Positions 52,743 to 61,889 of a stretch of DNA of 64,000 nucleotides are shown in pieces. Under the pieces are notes generated by a model. The model saw only the letters and a program-made list of their open reading frames with translations. It ran no database searches and was not told where the DNA came from. Made by a program: the position numbers and the translations under genes. Where the stretch lies: NCBI GenBank assembly GCA_902463265.1, contig CABQEV010000001.1:218840-282839 (forward strand), given 5' to 3'. Numbering within the stretch: position 1 is the stretch's first letter; the number at the start of each line of letters is the position of its first letter. Origin of the DNA: UMGS1889 sp900556055 (GTDB lineage Bacteria > Bacillota > Clostridia > Oscillospirales > Ruminococcaceae).

Positions 52743-54626
52743 ATGAATATTATGCCGTTTTATGAGCTTAGGACAAGGCTGTACAGCTGTGCTGCGGCGG
52801 GCTGTTCGGCTATAAATGAGGATTTCAGGCTGAAAAGGGCGGTCGATGATTTTGCGCCGCTTGCCGAGGCGAACAAGGCTTTCGGAAAGCTTTATAATAT
52901 GTGCGGACGCTTATTTTCCGAGGATAACACGGCTTTGCTTCTTGCGGACTGCATCGCTCTTGCTGATGCGCTGGCTGTCGCTCAGGGCGGATATGCCGAT
53001 AATTCGGAGACATCGGAAAGCGTGTTTTCGGCAGATGTCCCGAATAAGGAAAATGCGCCGTATTCTGCGGTGAATGCGCTTGCGGATAAGATAGAAAAGG
53101 CGGGTCAGACGCTTGAAAAGCTTACGGCTGATGAAAAGCTGCTTTTGGGCGATCCGAGAATATTGGCTGCATTTATAAAAAAATCGGATGTGAACAGCTA
53201 TTACTTCGCAGAATTTGCGGAGATGATATGCTCGGCTTATGGGAAATCGATCGTTATCCCGCTGAAAAATGCGGTCGGTATGTCATCGGAAAAGGCGAGC
53301 GGAAATCAGGTAAGATATGTTGCAAATATTGCCGGATATGATGAAAACGACTGGTATCTTACGCTTGCACATAATGAAAATGCGCCGCAGGGAGTAAGGC
53401 TGAAGGCGATAGAGGCACTCGGGCGTGATGTGCGCAACGGGCAGGAGCTGCTTGACATTTACAACACGGAAAAGGGAAAGATCAAGAATGCGGCGATGCT
53501 TGAGATCGCAAGGCTGGGTATCCCCGAAGCCGATGAGATACTGACGAAAATGAAGGCGAAATTCAAGCAGACATATTGGCAGTATTTTGCCGTTTCTCCG
53601 TCGGCTGCGGCGGTCGGTTTTGCCCGTGAGATGATCGGAAAGGCGTTCGGCGGCACATATGAAAAGGATAAGCCGGGAATTGACGATGTTATTTCGCTCA
53701 TGCAGAACAAATCGGGTGCGGACGACTGTTTTATAAGCCTTGCGCAAAATATACGGCAGGCTGAAAACAGCCATTATCTCGAAACGCAGATAAATAATGT
53801 GCTTATCGCAAATCTCGCAAATAAGCCGAATGACGAATACAAGGCACTAATTTCAAGGCTGTATCGATCGGATGGGAAAATGTTTTTCACGGCGAATTTC
53901 TTCCTCAGATTAATTGACGATCCGCAGAATGCGTTCAGTGAGATATCACCTCAGACAAAAGAGGACAAGAATTCCATGATGCATATTCTGAATAAGATCG
54001 AATATTCCAATGCTGAGAAAAAGTATTATATTTCGTATGTTCCGAGTTTTGAACAAGGAAACGTAAGGATAAGGCTGCCGCTCTTTTCCGAGATGCCGCA
54101 GAACATTATTGATTTTGTCGGCGATACGTCTGTAATAGAAAGCAGCGGACTTGCATCGAAATTTGTGAATGCTGTGAAGAGTGCATTCAACATCAGAGAA
54201 TTTTCGATCAATGAATATTCCTGCATGACTTTTTCGCATATGCTGTCAGACTGTTCGCCCGAAGATTATGAGAGGATAAGGGCATCGGCTGTAAAGCTGG
54301 CGCTGATGTCGCTCAAAGTGAAGCCTGACAAAAGAAATGCGTCCTGTTTCAGGGCGATAGATCTTATCCGCAAATATTACAGGGACGGAAAGCCCGAGGA
54401 TTATCTCGGAATAACCGAAAATTTTGCGATGTATGAGTACAGGAACGGAAGGGTAGTACATCTGGATTTTCTTGATGATTTCCCGCTAAGCCGTGAGCAG
54501 AAGCTGAGTGAGCTTGAACATCTGCGGAGATCGCTTGCTGTCGCATCATTCCTTTATAACGGTTCGGAGGGCAACAGGAATATTCTGAATGCACGCATAG
54601 ACGACATGATCGCAGAAATAAAATAA
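52743..54626 (+). CDS. Large helical-repeat protein of the MoxR/vWA operon
   Basis: The 627-aa protein appears entirely alpha-helical, with short repeated units such as ENAPQGVRLKAIEALGRDVRNG followed by IKNAAMLEIARLGIPEADEIL that resemble HEAT repeats (about residues 225-290). There is no signal peptide or membrane helix. In related clusters a DUF5691-type or HEAT protein holds this position; I cannot confirm the family by eye. It begins 12 bp after the SWIM gene with AAGGAGATGAG as ribosome binding site. It probably acts as a scaffold for the complex. Confidence 0.8.
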   Translation: MNIMPFYELRTRLYSCAAAGCSAINEDFRLKRAVDDFAPLAEANKAFGKLYNMCGRLFSEDNTALLLADCIALADALAVAQGGYADNSETSESVFSADVPNKENAPYSAVNALADKIEKAGQTLEKLTADEKLLLGDPRILAAFIKKSDVNSYYFAEFAEMICSAYGKSIVIPLKNAVGMSSEKASGNQVRYVANIAGYDENDWYLTLAHNENAPQGVRLKAIEALGRDVRNGQELLDIYNTEKGKIKNAAMLEIARLGIPEADEILTKMKAKFKQTYWQYFAVSPSAAAVGFAREMIGKAFGGTYEKDKPGIDDVISLMQNKSGADDCFISLAQNIRQAENSHYLETQINNVLIANLANKPNDEYKALISRLYRSDGKMFFTANFFLRLIDDPQNAFSEISPQTKEDKNSMMHILNKIEYSNAEKKYYISYVPSFEQGNVRIRLPLFSEMPQNIIDFVGDTSVIESSGLASKFVNAVKSAFNIREFSINEYSCMTFSHMLSDCSPEDYERIRASAVKLALMSLKVKPDKRNASCFRAIDLIRKYYRDGKPEDYLGITENFAMYEYRNGRVVHLDFLDDFPLSREQKLSELEHLRRSLAVASFLYNGSEGNRNILNARIDDMIAEIK

Positions 54627-54645
54627 TAAAAATAAGGAGAAGAAA

Positions 54646-55725
54646 ATGTCTGATATACTTCGCCTCCCTGCTGAGGAGCTTTATAAAAAAGAGCTGGACG
54701 CTCTTATCTCAAATGAGAAGGATCCCGTGCCTGCGGGCTGGAAAATGTCGCCCAGGTCGGTGCTTACATATATAATGGGCGGAAAATCGGGCGGAACGGT
54801 GATAACGCCCAAATACATGGGTGACAGGCGCATTGTCGAGATATGCATAGCGACGCTTGTTACCGACCGTGCGCTGCTGCTTATCGGTGAGCCGGGAACG
54901 GCAAAATCGTGGCTTTCGGAGCATCTCACGGCGGCTATAAACGGCAATTCATCGAGAGTTATTCAGGGAACTGCGGGCACGACTGAGGAGCAGATACGCT
55001 ATTCATGGAATTATGCGCTGCTGCTTGCAAAAGGTCCCTCGCATGAAGCGTTGGTGAAAAGTCCTGTCTATACGGCTATGGAAACGGGAACTATTGCACG
55101 TATCGAGGAAATTTCGAGATGCGCAAGCGAGGTCCAGGACGCACTTATTTCGATATTGTCCGAAAAAAGGATATCCGTGCCTGAGTTATCCGAAGAAATT
55201 GCGGCTAAAAAGGGATTTTCCGTCATTGCGACGGCGAATACACGTGACAAGGGTGTAAACGAGATGTCATCGGCTCTGAAAAGGCGTTTCAACATTGTTG
55301 TACTGCCTGCGCCTGCGGACATGGAAACCGAGATAAACATCGTAAACACGAGGGTCGCACAGCTTGCGGACAGCTTCGGTCTGACGGCAAAGCTGCCTGA
55401 CAGGACGGCAGTTGAGCGGGTCGTGACGGTGTTCAGGGAGCTTAGAAACGGTCAGACTCTTGACGGTCAGGTCAAGCTGAAGCAGACAACGGGAGTGCTT
55501 TCTTCCGCTGAGGCTATATCTCTGCTCGTCAACAGCATGGCACTTGCGGGAAGCTTCGGAAACGGTGTTGTTTCCGATGCCGATCTTGCGTCGGCACTTC
55601 AGGGTGCGGTCGTTAAGGACGACACAAAGGACAAGGCTGTATGGACGGAATATCTTGAAAATGTCATGAGAAAGCGGAAGGGTCTGGCATCGCTTTATGC
55701 GGAGTGTAAGGAGAGAAATTCATAA
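54646..55725 (+). CDS. MoxR-type AAA+ ATPase
   Basis: The 359-aa protein has Walker A GEPGTAKS (81-88), a Walker B position with ARIEEISR (151-158), where EE replaces the usual DE, sensor 1 VIATANTRD (193-201), and the arginine finger in SALKRRF (209-215). It matches the MoxR branch, whose hexamers remodel proteins together with vWA-domain partners encoded nearby. The vWA gene two positions downstream is the expected partner. The start at 54646 follows ATAAGGAG. The acidic substitution in Walker B keeps the catalytic Glu, so activity is still expected. Confidence 0.92.
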   Translation: MSDILRLPAEELYKKELDALISNEKDPVPAGWKMSPRSVLTYIMGGKSGGTVITPKYMGDRRIVEICIATLVTDRALLLIGEPGTAKSWLSEHLTAAINGNSSRVIQGTAGTTEEQIRYSWNYALLLAKGPSHEALVKSPVYTAMETGTIARIEEISRCASEVQDALISILSEKRISVPELSEEIAAKKGFSVIATANTRDKGVNEMSSALKRRFNIVVLPAPADMETEINIVNTRVAQLADSFGLTAKLPDRTAVERVVTVFRELRNGQTLDGQVKLKQTTGVLSSAEAISLLVNSMALAGSFGNGVVSDADLASALQGAVVKDDTKDKAVWTEYLENVMRKRKGLASLYAECKERNS

Positions 55726-57962
55726 TGGCGGAGTATTACGGAGTTCGGCATCTGTCGCCTGCGTGTGCATATTATGTCACCGAATTCCTTGACAGAAGCG
55801 ATCCCGAGGTTGTGCTTATTGAAGGTCCTGCCGATCTGAATGAGCTTATAAAGCCGCTTTGCTCGGCTGAGTCGCATCTTCCCGCTGCTATACTTGCATA
55901 TACCGCAGAAGCACCTGTCAGAACAGTCTTATGGCCGTTTGCTGAATTTTCTCCCGAATATTCGGCTATGAGATGGGCTGTGAAAAATGGCAGAGAGGTT
56001 AGATTCTGCGATCTCCCGTCGGACTGCGTTCTTGCTGTCAATGATGAAAAGAATGATAAAAGTGAAGAAAAGCCTGAGCATAAAAAGTCAGTATATGAAC
56101 AGCTTGAAGATGCATCGGGAACTGATAACGATTCATTCTGGGAATACACTTTTGAGCAGTGCCGAAGCTATGAGGATTTCATTGCGGCGGCTGAGGATTA
56201 CGGAAAAAATCTGCGCAGCTTATCGGAAAATGATGAGCACAACAGGCTGCGTGAGGCTTATATGCGGCGTGTGATAAGCGAGTGGGAGGAAAAACTGCCG
56301 ACAGAGAAGATCGCTGTAATAACGGGTGCGTTTCACACCTCGGGAATAAAAAATATCCCGTTTTCCGATGATGACAGGGTGCTTACCGATCGGCTGCCAA
56401 CGGTGAAAGCCAAGGCAACGCTCATGCCGTATTCATATTTCAGGCTGTCATCACGCTCGGGATATGGTGCGGGAAGCAAGGCACCTGCGTATTTTGAGAT
56501 ACTCTGGAATAACCGAATTGCGGGAAATATCGGCAGTTCTGCGGCTGAATATCTCTCGAAAATAGCTGCATATCAGCGTGAAAACGGGTACTGCTGTTCA
56601 ACGGCGGAGGTCATTGAGGCGATGCGGCTTGCGGAAACGCTTTCTGCCATGAGGGGCGGAAAAATGCCGTGTCTTGCCGATCTGAGGGACGCTGCCGTCA
56701 CCTGTCTGGGGCACGGAAGCTTCGGCGAGATATCGCTTGCCTGCGCTGACACTGAGATAGGTGTGAAGATAGGCTCGCTGCCGGAAGGTACGGTCTGCAC
56801 GTCGGTTCAGGAGGATTTTGTGCGTCAGCTGAAGGAGCTGAAGCTGGAAAAATACCGCAAGGCATCGGCTGAGAAAATTTCGCTCGATCTGCGTGAAAAT
56901 ATCCGTGTTAAGTCCGAAAAATCGGCGTTTCTTGATCTGAACCGTTCGTTTTTCCTGCACAGGCTGAGGGCGCTCGGAGTGAGATTCTGCGAGAAGCTGC
57001 AGCGTGTTCAGGACAATGCGACGTGGGCTGAGGAGTGGCAGCTGCAATGGACTCCCGAGGCTGAGATAGAGATAGTTGAAGCGTCGCTCAAGGGCGATAC
57101 GGTCATGCAGGCGGCGGAAAATGAGCTGAATCTGAAGCTTGCGGCGGCGCAGTCGGTCAGAAAGTCGGCGGAGATACTTAATGCATCGTTTGAATGCGGG
57201 CTGACTGAATGTGTAAAAACTGCTGCTTATGCGGTGCAGAGGCAGACAGCGGATTGTTCGTCAGCGGCGGACATCGGCTCGACTGTCGGAACGCTTTCAT
57301 CTATTGTAAGATTCGGAAGCATAAGGCGGCTTTCAACTGAAAATATCGGTCCGCTGATGGAGAAGCTTTTTCTGAGATTCTGTCTTAGTCTGCCGTCTGC
57401 GGCTGTCTGCGACAGGGCTGCGGCGGAGGAACTTATCGGTGCGGTTTCGATGGTAAATGATGCTTGCCTTGCTCATGATCTTCTAGATAAGGAAAGGCTT
57501 ATTGACATACTTACGGGCATTTCCGATGATAATTTTGCAAATCCGCTGCTGTCGGGATATGCATGTGCTGTGCTGTCGGAAAGGGGAGAAATATCCTCGG
57601 AGAAGCTTTCGGAGCTTATAAGCAGGAGATTATCGCCCGGGTGTGCGGCTGACGGTGCGCTGTGGTTCGAGGGATTTTCCAAGAAAAACAGGCGTGCGCT
57701 GATAAGCAGATTATCAATATGGGAGAAGCTTGCGAACTTTACTGCGGCACTTGACGATGAGGAGTTCAAGCCTGTACTTGTATGTCTGCGGCGGACATTC
57801 TCCGAATTTTCGGCAGCGGAAAGATCCGACATTGCAGAAAATATCGGTGAGGTACTCGGCATATCAAAGGAAGCGGCTGCGGAATACATAACGGCAAACA
57901 TCACCGCCGAGGAAAAGCAGTCGCTGGACGAGCTTGACGATTTTGATTTCGGAGATATTTAA
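55725..57962 (+). CDS. DUF5682 family protein
   Basis: The 745-aa protein starts YYGVRHLSPACAYYVTEFLD and contains EVVLIEGPADLNELI and VITGAFHTSGI, conserved blocks of DUF5682, a family always met in MoxR/vWA/SWIM clusters. The conserved His and Glu in these blocks recall metal-dependent TIKI/EreA-like hydrolases, but that link is only a suggestion. The remaining 500 residues are helical. Its first base is the last base of the ATPase stop, and it is followed at once by the vWA gene, so all are tightly coupled. The family name is secure; biochemical function is unknown. Confidence 0.87.
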   Translation: MAEYYGVRHLSPACAYYVTEFLDRSDPEVVLIEGPADLNELIKPLCSAESHLPAAILAYTAEAPVRTVLWPFAEFSPEYSAMRWAVKNGREVRFCDLPSDCVLAVNDEKNDKSEEKPEHKKSVYEQLEDASGTDNDSFWEYTFEQCRSYEDFIAAAEDYGKNLRSLSENDEHNRLREAYMRRVISEWEEKLPTEKIAVITGAFHTSGIKNIPFSDDDRVLTDRLPTVKAKATLMPYSYFRLSSRSGYGAGSKAPAYFEILWNNRIAGNIGSSAAEYLSKIAAYQRENGYCCSTAEVIEAMRLAETLSAMRGGKMPCLADLRDAAVTCLGHGSFGEISLACADTEIGVKIGSLPEGTVCTSVQEDFVRQLKELKLEKYRKASAEKISLDLRENIRVKSEKSAFLDLNRSFFLHRLRALGVRFCEKLQRVQDNATWAEEWQLQWTPEAEIEIVEASLKGDTVMQAAENELNLKLAAAQSVRKSAEILNASFECGLTECVKTAAYAVQRQTADCSSAADIGSTVGTLSSIVRFGSIRRLSTENIGPLMEKLFLRFCLSLPSAAVCDRAAAEELIGAVSMVNDACLAHDLLDKERLIDILTGISDDNFANPLLSGYACAVLSERGEISSEKLSELISRRLSPGCAADGALWFEGFSKKNRRALISRLSIWEKLANFTAALDDEEFKPVLVCLRRTFSEFSAAERSDIAENIGEVLGISKEAAAEYITANITAEEKQSLDELDDFDFGDI

Positions 57963-59126
57963 ATGGAAAATAAGGAAATTCTGAAACGCTGGCGGCTTAT
58001 CCTCGGCAGCGGGTGCGATGAGATGATAAATTCTCTCGGCGGTGCGGCGGAAATGTCGGCAGATGAGCTGCTTATGGATTCGGCGCTTTCGCAGATCTAC
58101 GGAAATGACAGCGGCGCAAATATGACGGGTACGGCTGGCAAGGGTGCGTCATCGCCGAAGCTTACAAAATGGCTGGGCGATCTGCGTTCGCTGTTTGCAT
58201 CGGCGGAGATAAAAGTGATACAGAATGATGCGATAGAGCGAAAGGGTCTGAAGCAGCTGCTTTTTGAGCCTGAGATGCTGAACAGTCTGGAGCCTGACAT
58301 TTCGACGGCATCGCTGCTGCTTATGCTTAAAGATCAGATACCTGCGAAGTCGAAGGATAATGCAAGGCAGTATATTGCTAAGATAGTTGAGGATATAAAC
58401 CGAAGGCTGTCAGATGATATAAAGCGGTCGGTCACGGCGGCGATGAACAGGCGGGAACATTCGCCTATACCGTCGGCATCGGCACTGGATTACAAGCTTA
58501 CGATCAGGAGAAATCTCAAAAATTATGATCCCGGGCTGAAAACGATACTGCCCGAGAAGTTCTATTTCTTTGAGAGAGTTTCCCGTTCGGCATCGAGGAC
58601 GGTTATTCTGGATATTGACCAGAGCGGATCGATGGGCGAATCTGCAATATATTCGTCTGTGATGGGCTGTATACTTGCGAGCATAAGCTCCGTGAAAACT
58701 CATGTTGTGGCGTTTGACACGGCTGTTACCGATCTGACGGAGATGTGTTCTGATCCCGTTGATCTTCTTTACGGCATACAGCTTGGCGGCGGTACGGACA
58801 TAGAAAAATCGGTCGCTTACTGCACGGAGCTGATAACCGAGCCTGAGAAAACTACTATGTTTCTCGTGACCGATCTTTATGAGGGCGGGAACAGAAACGG
58901 TCTTATCCGCAGGCTGGGCGAGCTGAAAGAATCGGGTGTGAATGTGATAGTGCTGCTTGCGATATCCGACAGCGGAAAGCCTATGTTTGATGAGTCGATA
59001 GCGGAAAAGATCGCTGCATTTGATATCCCGTGCTTTGCCTGCCCGCCCGAAAAGCTGCCCGAGATGCTGGAGGCTGCGCTGAAAAAGCGTTCGCTGAGCG
59101 GGTTTGTTTCAGCAAAACATGGCTGA
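57963..59126 (+). CDS. vWA-domain protein, partner of the MoxR ATPase
   Basis: The 387-aa protein has a helical N-terminal half and a C-terminal von Willebrand A domain with an intact metal site: DQSGS (219-223) in VILDIDQSGSMGES, the Thr of GGGTDIEKS and the Asp of LVTDLYEGG. CoxE-type vWA proteins of this kind bind MoxR ATPases and substrates through a metal-coordinated acidic residue. It is the last gene of the operon, starting one base after the DUF5682 stop codon. The Ro60-like protein at 11490 has an independent vWA domain, which is not closely similar. Confidence 0.9.
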   Translation: MENKEILKRWRLILGSGCDEMINSLGGAAEMSADELLMDSALSQIYGNDSGANMTGTAGKGASSPKLTKWLGDLRSLFASAEIKVIQNDAIERKGLKQLLFEPEMLNSLEPDISTASLLLMLKDQIPAKSKDNARQYIAKIVEDINRRLSDDIKRSVTAAMNRREHSPIPSASALDYKLTIRRNLKNYDPGLKTILPEKFYFFERVSRSASRTVILDIDQSGSMGESAIYSSVMGCILASISSVKTHVVAFDTAVTDLTEMCSDPVDLLYGIQLGGGTDIEKSVAYCTELITEPEKTTMFLVTDLYEGGNRNGLIRRLGELKESGVNVIVLLAISDSGKPMFDESIAEKIAAFDIPCFACPPEKLPEMLEAALKKRSLSGFVSAKHG

Positions 59127-59187
59127 AAAAAGCCTTATAATTTTGCTTTGACGGCTGGGGCGAATTTGCAGGAATATTCTATTAATG

Positions 59188-59227
59188 ACAAAACCCGTCT
59201 GAGAGATCTTTTCAGACGGGTTTTATT
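59188..59227 (+). terminator. Terminator of the SWIM-vWA operon
   Basis: ACCCGTCTGA (59193-59202) pairs with TCAGACGGGT (59212-59221) and is followed by TTTATTT. Confidence 0.92.
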
Positions 59228-59238
59228 TAATGTCTGCT

Positions 59239-59293
59239 CAACAACTGAAAAAGTGCGTAGAAGCTTTGCTTCGGAGTGCTTTTTCAGTTGTTG
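59239..59293. repeat. Long perfect hairpin downstream of the SWIM-vWA operon
   Basis: CAACAACTGAAAAAG (59239-59253) and CTTTTTCAGTTGTTG (59279-59293) form a 15-bp perfect stem; the loop contains a smaller GAAGC/GCTTC stem. It lacks a proper T-tract after it and lies between convergent transcripts. It may be a mobile palindrome or a backup terminator for the MATE gene. Confidence 0.75.
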
Positions 59294-59315
59294 GGTACGG
59301 ACTATTTATTGTGTA

Positions 59316-60686
59316 TTACTGAGCCGTTTGCGGAGATGCTTTTGCTATCTTGCGATAAGCTGCCATAAAGTACGCTGTTTCGGCTGCTGCGGTTATTGCC
59401 CATGAGAATACATAGAGCAGGTAAAGAGAGCGGATAGTTCCGAAGTATGCAAATATAGTATACACCCATATTACCCTGAAAACGCAGGAGCCAATGATAA
59501 CTATGATCGTCGGGGCTATGCTTTTGCCTATGCCGCGTGATGCAGCTATCGTGCAGTCCATGAATGCGCTGACGGCGTATGACCAGCCCATTATTGAGAT
59601 ACGCTGCATTCCCGCATCAACAACGGCAGGTTCGTTCGTGAAAAGTGAAAGGAACTGTCTGCCGAAGATAAGGAGAAGTCCGCCGAAAAATGCGCCTGCG
59701 GCAAAGGAATAGGACATACTTATAAAATAGCTTTTCAGTATGCGGTCGTTTCTTCCTGCGCCTCTGCATCGTCCGACAAAGCTTGCGCAGGCTGTATGGA
59801 ACGCTGCCATTACATTATATATAACGGTGTCAGCGTTTGCGGCGGCTGAATTTCCCGATACCATTATGGCGTCGAAGTGATTTACGCCTGTCTGCACGAA
59901 AAGGTTTGCTATTGCGAATATTGCGTTCTGTATTCCCGAGGGTATGCCGAGAAGGAGAACGTCCGTGCAGGCATGCTTATCAAAATATTTCCGTGAAAAA
60001 TAAAGCTTGCATGCACCGCCTTTTATTATCAGGTGACGGACTATCAGTCCTGCCGAAAGGTATTGTGCGATAACGCTTGCGAGTGCAACTCCGTCAGCTG
60101 CCATTCCGCAGACGATAACGAAAAACAGGTTCAGGATAACGTTCAGTATTCCCGATATCGTGAGATAAAGAAGCGGCGTTTTTGTATCTCCGCCTGCACT
60201 CAGCACACCGCTGCCGAAGTTGTAGACTGCCATAGCGGGCATTCCGACTGAGTATATCCTGAGATACAAAACAGCGTCGTTTATAAGCTCGTCCTTGGTT
60301 TTCATTACGGTGAGCAGCGGCTTTGCAAGGAGAAAGCATACTATAAATATAATGATGCCCGTTATAAGACAGACTGTAAATGCGGAGTGTATAGTTTTGG
60401 ATGTTCCTTCGCTGTCGCCTGCGCCGAGTCTGTGAGCTACGCGGACGTTTACGCCTGCGCCCATGCCGATGAGAAATCCCGTATAAAGCGTGACGAGGAG
60501 AGTTGTCGAGCCGACTGCACCCAAAGCTATGTAATCTGCAAATTTTCCCGCTATCGCAACATCACTGAGGTTGAAAAGCACTTCAAGTATCTGTGTGAGC
60601 ATAAGAGGAATGCTGAAAAACAGTATGTTTTTTGCAAGAGGTCCGTTTGCCATGTCAATAGTGTTTTTTCGTTTGGTCTGATCCAT
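59316..60686 (-). CDS. MATE-family multidrug/sodium exporter
   Basis: The 456-aa protein has twelve membrane segments and the MATE repeat features FFSIPLMLTQILEVLFNLSDVAIAG, GMGAGVNVRVAHRLGAGD, AVYNFGSGVLSAGGDTKTPL and, in the second half, GIPSGIQNAIFAIANLFVQTGVN and ASFVGRCRGAGRND. It exports cationic compounds in exchange for sodium or protons. I start at the ATG at 60686 after AGGGAAAA; six more residues are possible. It faces the SWIM operon and has no close partner. The substrate is unknown. Confidence 0.93.
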   Translation of the reverse strand: MDQTKRKNTIDMANGPLAKNILFFSIPLMLTQILEVLFNLSDVAIAGKFADYIALGAVGSTTLLVTLYTGFLIGMGAGVNVRVAHRLGAGDSEGTSKTIHSAFTVCLITGIIIFIVCFLLAKPLLTVMKTKDELINDAVLYLRIYSVGMPAMAVYNFGSGVLSAGGDTKTPLLYLTISGILNVILNLFFVIVCGMAADGVALASVIAQYLSAGLIVRHLIIKGGACKLYFSRKYFDKHACTDVLLLGIPSGIQNAIFAIANLFVQTGVNHFDAIMVSGNSAAANADTVIYNVMAAFHTACASFVGRCRGAGRNDRILKSYFISMSYSFAAGAFFGGLLLIFGRQFLSLFTNEPAVVDAGMQRISIMGWSYAVSAFMDCTIAASRGIGKSIAPTIIVIIGSCVFRVIWVYTIFAYFGTIRSLYLLYVFSWAITAAAETAYFMAAYRKIAKASPQTAQ

Positions 60687-60861
60687 ATTTTTCCCTGATC
60701 TCATTTATAAATTCATTGCAGAATGATGATATCACTTTTCAACCTAAATGTCAAGATGATTTGCATTTACACATTATTTATAGGATACGCAGCGGGCAAA
60801 TTATCCGCAAAAAATCAGATGACAAATAATCGATTAATAGGTGAAATTGACGAAACATTGC

Positions 60862-60890
60862 TTGACATGATAATATAAAAGTGGTATAAT
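60862..60890 (+). promoter_or_regulatory. Promoter of the zinc-ribbon membrane protein gene
   Basis: Perfect TTGACA (60862-60867), 17-bp spacer, perfect TATAAT (60885-60890). Confidence 0.88.
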
Positions 60891-60977
60891 TACTGAGTAG
60901 TTTTATTTTTTATGAAGATATCTGTCACGGAATAATTAACATACAATGCGCTTTGGCGGAAAGGAACGGTGGATAGA

Positions 60978-61802
60978 ATGAACTGTCCCAAATGCGGAGA
61001 ATTAATGCCTGATAATGCAGTGAGCTGTCCGACATGCGGATTTGATATAGAAGAGCAGGAAAAGCTTTTTGCGCCTGATAAAAAAGAAAAGGGCGATGAA
61101 AAAAAGCCTGAAAAAAGCTCCTCCAAAAAGAAAAAAAGGCCGTCAGGCGATGAAAAGAAGCCTCGGCATATAAGAAGAAAAATCGCTCTCGGACTGTTTG
61201 CTGCAGCGATCATTGTGCTGTGCGTTGTATTTGCAGTCGCTCAGCTCAATGCCGGAAAGGGTTCCAGGATAGCTGCAAGAATATCCGATGAGGCTTTGGG
61301 ACGCAGCATTGAGATCGCCGAAAGCAAGCTTAACATTACTTTGTCCGAACAGTCGAGGTTTGATTATCTTGCGAAGGTCGAGCCTTATAACTATATAATC
61401 GAAGATGAGAATAACGTCAGGGTCTGCGGAATAACTCTTCCCGGCTGGGCATCTCTCGTAACTACAAATGCGGGCGGAAAGATCAGCAAGGTAACATATT
61501 ACGATTTTTCCGTTCTTCAGTCAGACTGGAAGGGAAAGAAGCTCCCCTCGGATATTGACTCTGCTTCCATACAGTATGGTATGAACGTTTCCGATGCTGA
61601 GAAGATCATTGGCTTCAAACCGTATTCCATCACAAGAACGGTTGACGACATGACTATATATAATTACAGATACTATTATGTAGATCCCGAAACGGGAAAT
61701 GACAAGGCATACAGCTTTGAGGTTGATGTCGATCTTGAGGGACGCGTGAAGAGCCTCACTCACAAGGAGATCAATTTCATGAATTTTATTCTGACCTGCT
61801 GA
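60978..61802 (+). CDS. Zinc-ribbon membrane protein of unknown function
   Basis: The 274-aa protein starts with a zinc ribbon, MNCPKCGELMPDNAVSCPTCG, then a highly charged Lys/Glu/Ser linker (about 30-65), one membrane helix (IALGLFAAAIIVLCVVFAVA) and an outside domain of about 170 residues with a pattern of beta strands (VRVCGITLPGWASLVTTNAG). Proteins of this build are common in Firmicutes and poorly known. I start at the ATG at 60978; a GTG at 60969 is possible. It has its own consensus promoter. Confidence 0.8.
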   Translation: MNCPKCGELMPDNAVSCPTCGFDIEEQEKLFAPDKKEKGDEKKPEKSSSKKKKRPSGDEKKPRHIRRKIALGLFAAAIIVLCVVFAVAQLNAGKGSRIAARISDEALGRSIEIAESKLNITLSEQSRFDYLAKVEPYNYIIEDENNVRVCGITLPGWASLVTTNAGGKISKVTYYDFSVLQSDWKGKKLPSDIDSASIQYGMNVSDAEKIIGFKPYSITRTVDDMTIYNYRYYYVDPETGNDKAYSFEVDVDLEGRVKSLTHKEINFMNFILTC

Positions 61803-61805
61803 TTA

Positions 61806-61873
61806 TAAAATACATTGAATTATGGGAATCTCGTGCCGCAAAACCGCAATTCTGATGTTTTTTATTATAAATG
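61806..61873. repeat. Shortened copy of the dispersed palindromic element
   Basis: CATTGAATTATGGGAATCTC followed by GTGCCGCAAAACCGC matches the left part of the element at 29981-30096 almost exactly, and CAATTCTGATGTTTTTTATT matches its right arm; the inner hairpin is deleted. It lies directly upstream of the hydrogenase ribosome binding site. Confidence 0.65.
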
Positions 61874-61889
61874 ATAAGGATGTGCATTG

